NCBI GenBank assembly: GCA_043813895.1
Contig: JBDRKQ010000049.1
Location: 1-13,648 of the forward strand
DNA: 13,648 nucleotides
Reading direction: 5' to 3'
From: CAZTAR01 sp043813895
GTDB lineage: Bacteria; Planctomycetota; Phycisphaerae; UBA1845; UTPLA1
Positions 1-7,543 of the stretch are shown piece by piece. How positions within the stretch are numbered: position 1 is the first letter of the stretch; every line of letters begins with the position of its first letter. Both the position numbers and the translations under genes were made by a program. The notes under the pieces were generated by a model that searched no databases, was not told the DNA's origin, and saw nothing but the letters and a program-made list of their open reading frames with translations.

Positions 1-131
1 ACGGCGAAGAGCGTGGCGGTTCCATTGCTGATCTCGGCGCGGTTCAGGACCTCGACGAGTTGAGGCGTCAGATCCAGCACTTCGTTGTTACCTCGGGTCT
101 TGATCCGGATGTGGTGTGTTTCGACGGACAT
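1..131 (-). CDS. YjbQ/UPF0047-family protein, N-terminal 43 codons (gene runs off the left edge)
   Basis: Reading leftward from an ATG at 131-129 gives a peptide beginning MSVETHHIRIKTRGNNEVLD and continuing through LTPQLVEVLNRAEISNGTAT to LFAV at the edge. This matches the start of the YjbQ (UPF0047) family: a short beta strand ending in K-T-R/K-G, then D-(I/L)-T, a helix, and an 'xxNGxxTxF' strand that normally leads into the conserved G-S-T-A/H-T motif, which here lies outside the window. Family members are compact cytosolic proteins of about 130-140 aa; E. coli YjbQ has been linked to weak thiamine-phosphate synthase activity, but the physiological role is unsettled. The start is chosen because the homology begins about nine codons in. 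Upstream spacing is poor (GAGG only 2 nt before the ATG), so the start is moderately sure. Only about a third of the gene is visible, and integrity of the rest cannot be judged. Confidence 0.72.
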   Translation of the reverse strand, partial: MSVETHHIRIKTRGNNEVLDLTPQLVEVLNRAEISNGTATLFA

Positions 132-483
132 TGCCTCGTTCTTTCTGGCCGAAGGGACCCAGGGACCGAGGGAGTGGCGGCATCGACTTCGGCCGCAACC
201 AGTACGACCAGCGAGACGCCGATGTTCCCCTTCACGTGGCGCCGCGCCGGCGGCAACCGGGACCATGATATCCCAATCCGCCGCAATGAGAAGCCGTGCC
301 GAGCAAGCGCTATTGTGAGTACGACAGCGGCCCGCCTGTCGGCAATCGTGAACCACTCCCACGCGTTGAACCAGGAACTCGACAACGCCGGGCGGGAGAG
401 GCGGCTCTAGTATGACAGCGATGAAACGCATCTGAGGAGCCGCGGACTTCAGTCCGCGCGGTTGTTCGCGGCTTGAGGTCCTC
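132..483. other. Gene-poor stretch between the YjbQ gene and the transposase remnant
   Basis: Open frames exist on both strands here, as expected in GC-rich DNA, but none gives a recognisable protein, a convincing ribosome binding site or a conserved motif. The only structure I can support is the REP-like palindrome at 441-458, listed separately. The promoter of the YjbQ gene should lie in the left part of this stretch, but I could not pick a credible -35/-10 pair. Confidence 0.5.
441..458. repeat. REP-like GC-rich palindrome
   Basis: CGCGGACT-TC-AGTCCGCG is a perfect 8-bp inverted repeat with a 2-nt centre, flanked on both sides by further G/C (GC before it, CGG after it). The core GCGGACT(TC)AGTCCGC resembles the hairpins of REP elements and IS200/IS605-like ends that are dispersed in many genomes. 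It sits about 25 bp before the point where transposase homology begins, consistent with a mobile-element boundary or an insertion scar. No RAYT/TnpA gene is visible. The repeat is certain; its REP identity is inferred from appearance and depends on genomic copy number. Confidence 0.5.
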
Positions 484-925
484 GCGTTTTCGCCCGGCCG
501 TCCCTCGAAGCTGGCCGCCGCTTTGCGGGAACCGGTACTGGAAGCCATGCGGACCAACCCGCGGGAACTGGGCTACGGCTTTACCACGTGGTCGGCGCCG
601 CGGTTGAGCGAACACTTGCGGCGTCGTTGCAGACTGCGTGCCAGCGTCAGTACGGTGCGTCGCGTGTTGGCTCACGAGCGATTCTCCCTACAGCATCCCA
701 AGCACACGCTCGAAGGCAAACGCGACGAGAAGGCCCATGCCAAGGCCAAGAAAGAGCTTGCCCGCTTGAAAACAAACGCTGCGAACGAACGCGGCCGAGG
801 CCCTCGTCTTCCAGGACGAAACGGAGATCCACAAGCACCCGGTGCTGACACGGATGTGGGCGAAGATCGGTTGCCAGCCTCGAATCCCTTCTCCGGGGCT
901 GAGGAAAAGGCCGGGCAGCTGGTGA
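484..925 (+). pseudogene. IS630-family transposase remnant, truncated at both ends and frameshifted
   Basis: Frame 1 from about 484 reads AFSPGRPSKLAAALREPVLE, then TNPRELGYGFTTWSAPRLSE and, further on, PKHTLEGKRDEKAHAKAKKE. This is the second half of the N-terminal helix-turn-helix region and the linker of IS630-type transposases (G-R-P-x-K-L, P-R-E-L-G-Y-x-x-T-x-W). The frame is lost at an A4 run (769-772); the next frame then reads TNAAEALVFQDETEIHKHPV and LTRMWAKIGCQPRIPSPG, which is the start of the DDE catalytic domain with its first acidic residue (FQDE, Asp at 815-817). Similarity stops near 898 and a stop follows at 923-925. The first HTH helices and the second and third catalytic acidic residues are absent, so the element cannot encode an active enzyme. 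No terminal inverted repeats or TA target duplication are evident. Confidence 0.82.
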
Positions 926-1394
926 CTCCGACCGAGGCTGGCCCCTTCCTGACACTCGGCGAGGTTCAACCAGCCAAAGAGCTGTCGCGTTGGTATGTGA
1001 GCGGGAGTCGCCTGCACTGATGGCCATCCTCTTCGTGACAGCGCGTGGTTTGCTGCGTCGTTCTGTCTCAGCGTGAGATTCTCAGCCGCAAGTTCCGCTC
1101 GGTCACGCAATATCCCACGAATGAACAGTACCAAGGATGCGGATCAACCCCATTTCGCAGCCTTCGAGACCTGGCTTGCAGCCCGAACACGATAGCCGAG
1201 AGGTCGAAGCGGTCAACTCGTAAGTTGTTTATTGGCAAGGTGCACGGTGTTTTCGGGAGGGACAGCAAGTCCAACACGGTCGAGCTTGAATCTCGGGGCA
1301 ATCACCGGAGGTGATGGCGAGAACTCGCGCACGAAGGTGCAGAATGTTGTGGCGGATAGCACGGAGGGCGGCGTTCTTACATACTACTTTGCAT
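926..1394. other. Degenerate stretch without a recognisable intact gene
   Basis: Apart from the short integrase-like remnant at 1063-1134 I see no supported gene. A small perfect inverted repeat, ATCACC-GGA-GGTGAT, lies at 1301-1315, but its 3-nt loop and the lack of a T-tract do not make a convincing terminator for the protease gene that ends at 1395. Downstream of that stop, on the minus strand, I could not find a clear intrinsic terminator. Confidence 0.45.
1063..1134 (-). pseudogene. Remnant of the N-terminus of an integrase/transposase-type protein
   Basis: On the minus strand, 1134 to 1063 reads LVLFIRGILRDRAELAAENL followed by TLRQ. This resembles the N-terminal signature 'R..L/RA.LAAENLALRQQLAVLQ' common to a large group of IS3/IS481-like integrase-core transposases. 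Homology stops right after LRQ, where the family continues with QLAVLQ and a basic stretch; here the sequence goes to NDAANHALSRR. An in-frame stop lies four codons upstream of the remnant. At only 24 codons it is a scrap of a second mobile element, in opposite orientation to the IS630 remnant. It could be a chance match, but the block DRAELAAENLTLRQ is distinctive. Confidence 0.5.
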
Positions 1395-4300
1395 TCAGAA
1401 TCCAAGCAGCGCATCGGCATACGGCTGGATGTCGAGTCCGTCGGAGCCGCCGTCGTGGTTCATGTCGGCGATGCAGCGGAAGACCTCGTCCTGTGTGGGA
1501 TCAACGAGTGCCCCGAGGAATTCGTCCATTTCCGCAATGGGCAGATAACCAGCGCTGTTGAAGAAGGCCTGTTCAAATGCGAGCCAATCCGTGCAGTCGA
1601 TATCCGTGTCGCCGTCAGAGTCACCCGGCTGGCAATCCTGCTCGACGGGACCGCCGCCGTCGCCGGTGTAGCATCGCTTGAACTCGCTGAAGTCGAAATC
1701 GTCCACGTCGTCGTCACCGTCGAAATCGCCGTAGAGATCGTCGGTGACCGCAAGGGCGAGTTGCTTGGAGTCGGTTCTCTGCGAAGCGTCTTCCACCACG
1801 AAGATGGGATGCCAGACTCCGAGCGTTGTCGGCGTGCCCGTGATGACACCTTCCGAGTCCATGATCAGGCCCGGCGGCAGGCGGGAATAGTCGAGGATCA
1901 GCGAATCGACACCGCCCAAGTCAGGCTGTGCGTCATAGCTGGACAAGAAGTACCGCTCCTGGTCACCTGAGGAAACGCCGACCGTAGCAGTGATGGGCGT
2001 GTTGCCCGTGCCGTAGTCAAACTGGATGCGGCCGTCCTCGAAGAGCGTTGCGCTGAAGTTGCACGGGTACAGCCCGCTTCTGGTCACGGCGTCCCAACGG
2101 AAGGTCACCTGGCCGGTAATGGACTCATCGATGTAGATGTCGCCACCCTGGTCGGTTCGCAAGTCATCCCACAGCGGCGCGATGCGCTTGTTGTAGGCCA
2201 GCAGGATCTCGCTGTTCGCGTAAGTTGACCCCACGTAGCTGCCGAAGTTGATCCACCCGTCCGTGGCCACTTTGACGGCCGTAAGCTGCTCTCCGTAGAA
2301 GGGGAAGACAAAGGGCAGCGTGTAATCGAACGCCGCGTCGTCGTCCTGCCAGCCTTGGGCAATGCCGACGGTCTGGAACTGGCTTTCTCCAAGGCTCTCC
2401 TCGAAGAACTCGATCGGCGTGAACCAGACGAGCGGCAAGTCGCCGCCGGCTGCCGCCATCGCAAAGGGACCGTAGGGTTCACCGAGGCGGCCATCGGGCA
2501 GGCCCGGCGTCGTGATGATGGGATCGCCCGTTCCTTGCAGCACGTTGACGTTGTCGATCGCCACGCCGTCAGTCGGGATCGGGTTGTTGTCGTATTGCTG
2601 GAACCGAATGCGGAACGTCTTGGTGTACGGAATGCCTGCGCTTGCGGCGGCCGCGTCGAGGTCAATGGTCACCGTCTGGTAATCCGCTGCCCGAGGCTCG
2701 GCGTCTTCCGACGCATAGCCATCGCCTCTGGCGGCCGGATCGAACAAGTTTGCCACCTTGTGCCAGGTGATTCCGTCGGCACTGATGGCGACGCCGTCGC
2801 CCGGGGTGGAGCCGACCCAACTGTCGGGCAGTGCGTTGGCTTCATCACCGTAATCCTTCCAATCGTAGCGCAGCAGGACGATGGACTCGCCTTCGAGGTC
2901 GATTGCCAGTGTCAGCTCATTGGCACTCGTAGTGCTCTCCCGACCCGAATCCATCGTGACATGGTAGACACCGATGGGCCCGTCCTGATCGGTCACGCGC
3001 ACTCGCCCGGCACTCGTGGAGAAAGTCGACCAGTACAGAGCAAGCGGCGAGCCTGCCTCGAAGTCCTCCGTGAACGGGAAAGCCGCGGACTCGATCACTT
3101 CCATTTCGGCCGGCGCGGCGTTTGAAAGCAACAGGCCGTCGGTGGCGGCGTAGTGGAACACGTCATCACCCACAAAGTCCGTGTCCGGCTGGTAGGAAAC
3201 AACGTTTCCCCCGGTGAGCAGCGTGTAGGGCGTCGTGACAATCGTCGAGCCGTTCGGATCACTCAATGTGCCGTCGGGCGGCAGGTCGAGAATCACGTAC
3301 TCCAGCGGATCCTCATTCTGATCGCTCGCAACCAGTGTAACGTCCAGTGCCGTGTTCTTGGGAGTCGAAACGACCACGCGCTCGGCAAGCGGCGGCTGGT
3401 TGGCTACTGGCGTGCCGATCGCCCACACCTGAATATCGTCGATGTTCCAGCCGGAGAACGTGGTGTTCCCGTCGGTCGCGCCCATGGTCCAGCGGAACTG
3501 CACGAAGGGCTGGTCGTCGGCCACCTCGCCGACATTGTACGATTGCAGGCTCCAGGCGGTTTCCTGGAGGTCGCCCCCCGTGTGTGACCAGACGGTGTGC
3601 CACTCGACGCCATCGTTCGTCACGGCGACGCTGGCGTCGTCGTAGCTGGCGGCCTCAACCCCCAGCCACCTGGCGAAGTCCAGCGTCACACGGGACAGAC
3701 CGGAGCAATTCATCGGGAGCGTCGTGAGGTGCGTTTGCGGCAGGTCGTCGGTGTATTGTCCGGCGAGATTGTAGCCGTAGACCTTGGTGCCGGAGTACCC
3801 CGCAGTCGGGTCCCCGCCGCTGCCCAGTGGCACGCCAAACGCCCAGTCCGGCTCGGCAAGCCAGCCAGGATCAACGTCGAGCGGGAAGTCGTAGGCCAGC
3901 AAGGGGGTGCCGATGGAAACGTCCGCCGTCGCATCGTTCGACTGGAGCGCGCCGTCGAACGCGCGATAGGTGAAGGCGTCCGACCCTTGGTAGTCCGTGT
4001 CTGAATCGAAGTTCACCACGTTGCCCTCTGACAGCAATGTGTAGGGGACCAGCGTGATCTGCCCGCCGTTCGGATCGTGAAGATCGCCGTGGGCCGGCAG
4101 AGTGGTGATGATGTACGACAGGGTGGTGCCCGGATTGGGATCGGCGCCGATCAGCGTGATGCCGACGGGCGTGTTCTCCGTCGTTTCGGCGTACACGTCC
4201 TCCGCCGTCGGCGGCAGCGGAATGTTCGCTGCTACGGTCACGCGGACCTCGTCGAGGAACCACCCGTCGCGCTCGAAGAGGCTGTCGGACACGAGCCGAA

Positions 4301-6776
4301 ACCGAATCCTGACTGCCTGTCCGGCAAACGGCGTCAAGTCGTACACGCGCTGCGTCCAGTCGTAGTCACCGCCGGTATCATCGTCGAGGTAGCCCAGCAG
4401 GTTTCCGCCCGCGTCGACAACCTCCACGGTACAGATGTCGTAGAATGTCTCGAGGAGACACCAGTCCCAGTATTCGAGGAAGACGGGCGCGGTGACACCG
4501 GTCAGGTTGATCAGCGGCGTTTGCAGGTAGGCGTTGCTGTTGGAGTCATAGGTGGTGGCGAGGTCCGTGCCCCAGCAGACGTTCCCGCCGATCGCGCGCG
4601 TCCCGCGGAGCCCCGCGAGCGGACCGCTGCCGACGACCTCCTGCCCGAAAATCGAGTTGGCGGACGTGGGTGTGCCGCGCGTCCATTCGTCGCCGGCGCC
4701 GCCGTGGCTCCAGCCTGGATCGGCTGACTCGGAGTTGTCATAGAAGAGGGTGATGCCGTCGCGGATGAGATGCGCCTTGGCGCCGAAGCCGTACAGGTTG
4801 CCCGCACTACGCGGGTACACACCGTAGAAGAAGGCGCCGCTGCTGGCGGCCACGTCCACGTAGATGCTTGCCGTATCGTTGTGAACGACCTGGACGCCCG
4901 GGGCGACGATCTGTGAGACCGTGTAGGTTTCACCATCCGTCGGCATCCATGCGAACGGCTTGTCGGAACGGACGAGCAGGCTTCCGCTGTAGTTGTTCAG
5001 CGGCGTGCTCCACGTGAGCGTGATGTCGTTTCCGGTCGGGTTGGCGGTCAGGGTGCGAATACGGTCCGGCCAGCGCAGGCCTGCGCGTGCAGCGGCGACG
5101 GCCGCACCTGCATCGGCGCGCCCGAAGCCGAATCGGTGGCTGTGGCCTGTCACGCCGTCGAAGCGACCGTAGGGCTCGTCCAGGCGGACGGCCGTATGCT
5201 GGAGGATGGCGCGCGCCTGGGCGGCAGTCATCGTTTCGTCCTGGGAGATAATCAGCGCGAGAACGCCTGCCGCCAGGGGTGTGGCCGAGCTGGTGCCGCC
5301 GAACTCATCCGTGTAGTCCAGGTCGGGTAGGCCGTTGTACCCACTTGATCCTGTGTTGTCCGTCGTCGTGATATCCAGCCAGGAGAACCGGACGCCGTCG
5401 TCCCCACGGTCATTTGTCGGCGTCGTGATGCCGACTTCCGGTCCCACGTCGCTGAACTCGGTGTGCATGGCGTGGCTGTTGGTCCCGCCGACGCCCATCA
5501 CGTTCAGGAGTTGGCAGAGGGCGGACACGCCATTGACCGTGTGGTCGTTGTTCGCGGAGGCGAAAAGCACGAGGCAGCCGAGCCCGTTTCGGCCTGAGGT
5601 GGCGGCGAAGTTGATCGCGTTGACGACGTCCGGCGGTTGCAGGGTGCCGTCCGCGAATCCCCAACTGTTGCTGAGGACGGCCGCGCCGTCGCTGTGGTTT
5701 CCATTATCGTCAGGATCGACGCTGAAGTAGAAGCCATCCGCCATCTCACTGATGCTGGCGCCGAAGAACTTGACGCCGATGAGCCCGCAGGCCGGCGCGG
5801 CGCCTCGCACGCCGATCGTATTGCCCGCGGCGACGGCGACGCCCGCGCAGGACGTTCCGTGGCGCTGCCCCGCATCGGGGCTCGGGTCGTCGTCGGGCGG
5901 GTCGTTGTCGAGATCCAGCCCGGCCGCCCAATTCGGGAAGAGGTCGGGGTGCAGTTTCTCGACGCACTCATCGAGAATCGAGACGCGAACCGTTGGCGAG
6001 CCTTGGGCGGTCGGCCCGTTGTCCGTGTCCCAGGCTGTTTCGACGTTGATGTCGCTGTTGGCATCCGCGCCCTTTGCCGTGTCGCCGTCAAGGTGCCATT
6101 GCAGACTGAGGTACAACGGGTCGTTGATGACCGGCGGCGCGTAGGCAATCTTCGGAAGAAAGAAGTCGGGGTGGGCGTACAGCACGAGTGCCGTCATCTC
6201 GTGCAGCGTGTTGGCCAATGCGAGCGGATCAACGGAACGCGTGTCGAGAACCGTGAGAATGAACCGATTCTCGCCCCACTTGCACTTCTTGATCCTGCAG
6301 TTGTTCTCGAAGGCGACCTGTTCGAGCTGCGCCAAACCGGCGGCGGATTGCAGCGCGACGATGACGCGATTGCTCGGGTAGATCGGAACGTCGCTGCCCG
6401 ACGGATACAGCAGCGGCAGGACAAACGAGACGCCGTCGAGGGCATCGACCGTTTCTCGCCCCACATTGCGGACGACATGCAGGCCGCGGCGTGCGAGGCG
6501 CTCTTCCAGAGTCACAGCCGCCGGGTGCAATTCATCCGGCGTGAAGAGCGGCGGCAAGTTGGCCGGTCGCATCTGCGGCTCAGAGGCGCGTGGGCGGCTT
6601 GTGCAGACGACGAACTCGGAGGTGGAAACGCGCACGGCTCGAAAGCCGCTCGCGTCGTAGAAGCCTGGACCTTCGGGTCCGTCATCGGCGAGGACCGCAG
6701 TTCTGAACGCGGTGAGAACGATAACAATGAGAAACAGGCAAACGAACGAAGGATGTTGGTGACACTTTGATGACAT
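1395..6776 (-). CDS. Secreted subtilisin-like (S8) serine protease with multidomain adhesive tail and dockerin-like C-terminus, 1793 aa
   Basis: Start: ATG at 6776, preceded by AGGAGT 8 nt away; the frame is open 181 codons further upstream but lacks this signal. Residues 1-30 are a signal peptide (hydrophobic VCLFLIVIVLTAF, then AVLA). Residues about 31-255 look like a propeptide ending in the typical NDPLYLSLQWHL lead-in. The S8 catalytic set is complete: Asp269 (SILDECVEKLHPDL), His306 (GQRHGTSC), oxyanion Asn370 (SNSW) and Ser496 (GGTSSATPLAAG). Then follow an FnIII-like domain (about 566-658), jelly-roll/MAM-like domains at about 677-848, 957-1119 and 1232-1413 alternating with cadherin/tandem-95-like repeats at about 853-950 and 1123-1229, and a putative-Ig fold at 1416-1680 that seems to be interrupted by a nested domain. 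The C-terminus has three EF-hand loops: 1684-1695, 1719-1730 and 1771-1782. No P-domain and no PEP-CTERM tail are present. The protein should act outside the cytoplasm, possibly docked at the surface. Substrate unknown. Confidence 0.9.
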   Translation of the reverse strand: MSSKCHQHPSFVCLFLIVIVLTAFRTAVLADDGPEGPGFYDASGFRAVRVSTSEFVVCTSRPRASEPQMRPANLPPLFTPDELHPAAVTLEERLARRGLHVVRNVGRETVDALDGVSFVLPLLYPSGSDVPIYPSNRVIVALQSAAGLAQLEQVAFENNCRIKKCKWGENRFILTVLDTRSVDPLALANTLHEMTALVLYAHPDFFLPKIAYAPPVINDPLYLSLQWHLDGDTAKGADANSDINVETAWDTDNGPTAQGSPTVRVSILDECVEKLHPDLFPNWAAGLDLDNDPPDDDPSPDAGQRHGTSCAGVAVAAGNTIGVRGAAPACGLIGVKFFGASISEMADGFYFSVDPDDNGNHSDGAAVLSNSWGFADGTLQPPDVVNAINFAATSGRNGLGCLVLFASANNDHTVNGVSALCQLLNVMGVGGTNSHAMHTEFSDVGPEVGITTPTNDRGDDGVRFSWLDITTTDNTGSSGYNGLPDLDYTDEFGGTSSATPLAAGVLALIISQDETMTAAQARAILQHTAVRLDEPYGRFDGVTGHSHRFGFGRADAGAAVAAARAGLRWPDRIRTLTANPTGNDITLTWSTPLNNYSGSLLVRSDKPFAWMPTDGETYTVSQIVAPGVQVVHNDTASIYVDVAASSGAFFYGVYPRSAGNLYGFGAKAHLIRDGITLFYDNSESADPGWSHGGAGDEWTRGTPTSANSIFGQEVVGSGPLAGLRGTRAIGGNVCWGTDLATTYDSNSNAYLQTPLINLTGVTAPVFLEYWDWCLLETFYDICTVEVVDAGGNLLGYLDDDTGGDYDWTQRVYDLTPFAGQAVRIRFRLVSDSLFERDGWFLDEVRVTVAANIPLPPTAEDVYAETTENTPVGITLIGADPNPGTTLSYIITTLPAHGDLHDPNGGQITLVPYTLLSEGNVVNFDSDTDYQGSDAFTYRAFDGALQSNDATADVSIGTPLLAYDFPLDVDPGWLAEPDWAFGVPLGSGGDPTAGYSGTKVYGYNLAGQYTDDLPQTHLTTLPMNCSGLSRVTLDFARWLGVEAASYDDASVAVTNDGVEWHTVWSHTGGDLQETAWSLQSYNVGEVADDQPFVQFRWTMGATDGNTTFSGWNIDDIQVWAIGTPVANQPPLAERVVVSTPKNTALDVTLVASDQNEDPLEYVILDLPPDGTLSDPNGSTIVTTPYTLLTGGNVVSYQPDTDFVGDDVFHYAATDGLLLSNAAPAEMEVIESAAFPFTEDFEAGSPLALYWSTFSTSAGRVRVTDQDGPIGVYHVTMDSGRESTTSANELTLAIDLEGESIVLLRYDWKDYGDEANALPDSWVGSTPGDGVAISADGITWHKVANLFDPAARGDGYASEDAEPRAADYQTVTIDLDAAAASAGIPYTKTFRIRFQQYDNNPIPTDGVAIDNVNVLQGTGDPIITTPGLPDGRLGEPYGPFAMAAAGGDLPLVWFTPIEFFEESLGESQFQTVGIAQGWQDDDAAFDYTLPFVFPFYGEQLTAVKVATDGWINFGSYVGSTYANSEILLAYNKRIAPLWDDLRTDQGGDIYIDESITGQVTFRWDAVTRSGLYPCNFSATLFEDGRIQFDYGTGNTPITATVGVSSGDQERYFLSSYDAQPDLGGVDSLILDYSRLPPGLIMDSEGVITGTPTTLGVWHPIFVVEDASQRTDSKQLALAVTDDLYGDFDGDDDVDDFDFSEFKRCYTGDGGGPVEQDCQPGDSDGDTDIDCTDWLAFEQAFFNSAGYLPIAEMDEFLGALVDPTQDEVFRCIADMNHDGGSDGLDIQPYADALLGF

Positions 6777-6783
6777 CGTTGAG

Positions 6784-6789
6784 ACTCCT
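6784..6789 (-). promoter_or_regulatory. Shine-Dalgarno sequence of the S8 protease gene
   Basis: On the minus strand AGGAGT lies 7-8 nt before the ATG at 6776. It decides the start: the alternative in-frame ATG at 6797 (MPAGVST...) has no such site, and using it would put a Pro-rich heptapeptide in front of an otherwise standard signal peptide. Confidence 0.75.
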
Positions 6790-6900
6790 GCCGGCATGTG
6801 AGGCTTGGCGCGCCTCTCGACTCGACGTTTCGCCGTGAATGCGAATGGCTCGCGAAGGGCGGCGTGGATTTCCCGCTCCTGCCTCCCTGTCGTACACACC

Positions 6901-6930
6901 AGTGTATTGCCGATCGGTGGGCGAATGCAA
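6901..6930 (-). promoter_or_regulatory. Candidate sigma70-type promoter for the S8 protease gene
   Basis: On the minus strand TTGCAT (6930-6925), an 18-nt spacer and TACACT (6906-6901) form a weak housekeeping-type promoter; transcription would begin near 6894 and leave a leader of about 118 nt. The -10 box is part of a small dyad, TACAC-TGGT-GTGTA (minus-strand reading, 6906-6893), that could be an operator half-site pair. The matches to consensus are partial, so this is a suggestion only. Confidence 0.33.
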
Positions 6931-7147
6931 CGGATGGAACGCGCCACGCATCCAAGAAATCGTCTCCGGGATTCGTCAGGCTGGTCGTTTTCCGGCCCCG
7001 GCCTGGTGTCTCGCGGAGGAGCGGCGCCTCCCCGCGGCGGCGATCCCGTTCGATGCAACTGCTTGTGTCCAAGTGGATTGCGCGGCTCCTTGTGGCCGGG
7101 CTTGCCGGGACCAGCCTGGATTTGCAGCCGGCATGTTTGCCGTGGGC

Positions 7148-7176
7148 TTGGCGCAGAGGGGGCGTCGTGATATGCT
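7148..7176 (+). promoter_or_regulatory. Candidate sigma70-type promoter for the P-domain protein gene
   Basis: TTGGCG (7148-7153), exactly 17 nt, then TATGCT (7171-7176). Box sequence and spacing fit housekeeping promoters of high-GC bacteria. Transcription would begin near 7183, giving an unusually long leader of about 365 nt before the ATG at 7549. It is the best promoter-like pair I see in the intergenic region, though a nearer promoter may also exist. Confidence 0.45.
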
Positions 7177-7262
7177 GAGGGGGAGTCTCGGAGCCGTGGA
7201 GTCTGGCCGAGCGGCGGAGGGAACAGGGGCGCCAACGATCCACAAACGAGCGACACAAAGGT

Positions 7263-7282
7263 GACACCTTGCGGAGGGTGTC
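7263..7282 (+). repeat. Stem-loop in the leader of the P-domain gene
   Basis: GACACCTT-GCGG-AGGGTGTC folds into an 8-bp stem (one G-T wobble) closed by a tetraloop. It is about 80 nt into the proposed transcript. No T-tract follows, so it is not a classic terminator; it could stabilise or regulate the leader. Function inferred only from structure. Confidence 0.4.
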
Positions 7283-7329
7283 TCGCCACGCGCGCACGTG
7301 AGTGGACATCCGGAGCCAATCTCTGAACC

Positions 7330-7349
7330 TGCGTTCACCCAGGAACGCA
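7330..7349 (+). repeat. Second inverted repeat in the same leader
   Basis: TGCGTTC-ACCCAG-GAACGCA is a perfect 7-bp inverted repeat with a 6-nt loop, 48 nt after the preceding stem-loop. It could be an RNA hairpin or a protein-binding dyad. No T-tract follows. Confidence 0.4.
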
Positions 7350-7537
7350 CCTCGTGAATAATGCCAACCGCCATCCGCGGAGAGGCAACGAATATCGCAG
7401 AGAGTATGGAAGCTCGCGAGGGAGAGCACATTTGGAGGCCTGTAGATGTTAACGCTCACAGTCGCGAGAGTGAATGTGTTGTCGAAAAAGTATGTGAACA
7501 GCGAACTGGACGCTCGGAACTGGAACCTTGTGTACCT

Positions 7538-7543
7538 GGAGGT
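7538..7543 (+). promoter_or_regulatory. Shine-Dalgarno sequence of the P-domain protein gene
   Basis: GGAGGT lies 5 nt before the ATG at 7549. It is a near-perfect anti-16S match and fixes the start immediately ahead of a good signal peptide. Confidence 0.75.

Noticed and set aside
1301..1315. ATCACC-GGA-GGTGAT as the terminator of the protease gene
   Set aside because: Loop of 3 nt, 6-bp stem, about 80 nt beyond the stop and no T-tract on the minus strand.
5637..6770. 377-codon plus-strand open frame
   Set aside because: It lies antisense to the S8 propeptide and catalytic domain, whose motifs are unmistakable; the plus-strand product has no motif or signal.
7195..7290. Possible tRNA-Ser/Leu (tctggccgagcggcgga resembles a D-arm)
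   Set aside because: No T-arm (GGTTCRA-type) follows at the right distance, no acceptor stem pairs, and no anticodon stem can be drawn.
6777..7319. Upstream extension of the protease frame (181 more codons, start at 7319)
   Set aside because: No ribosome binding site or signal peptide at the far start; the composition is Arg/Pro-rich as in antisense or non-coding GC-rich DNA. AGGAGT and a proper signal peptide mark the ATG at 6776.
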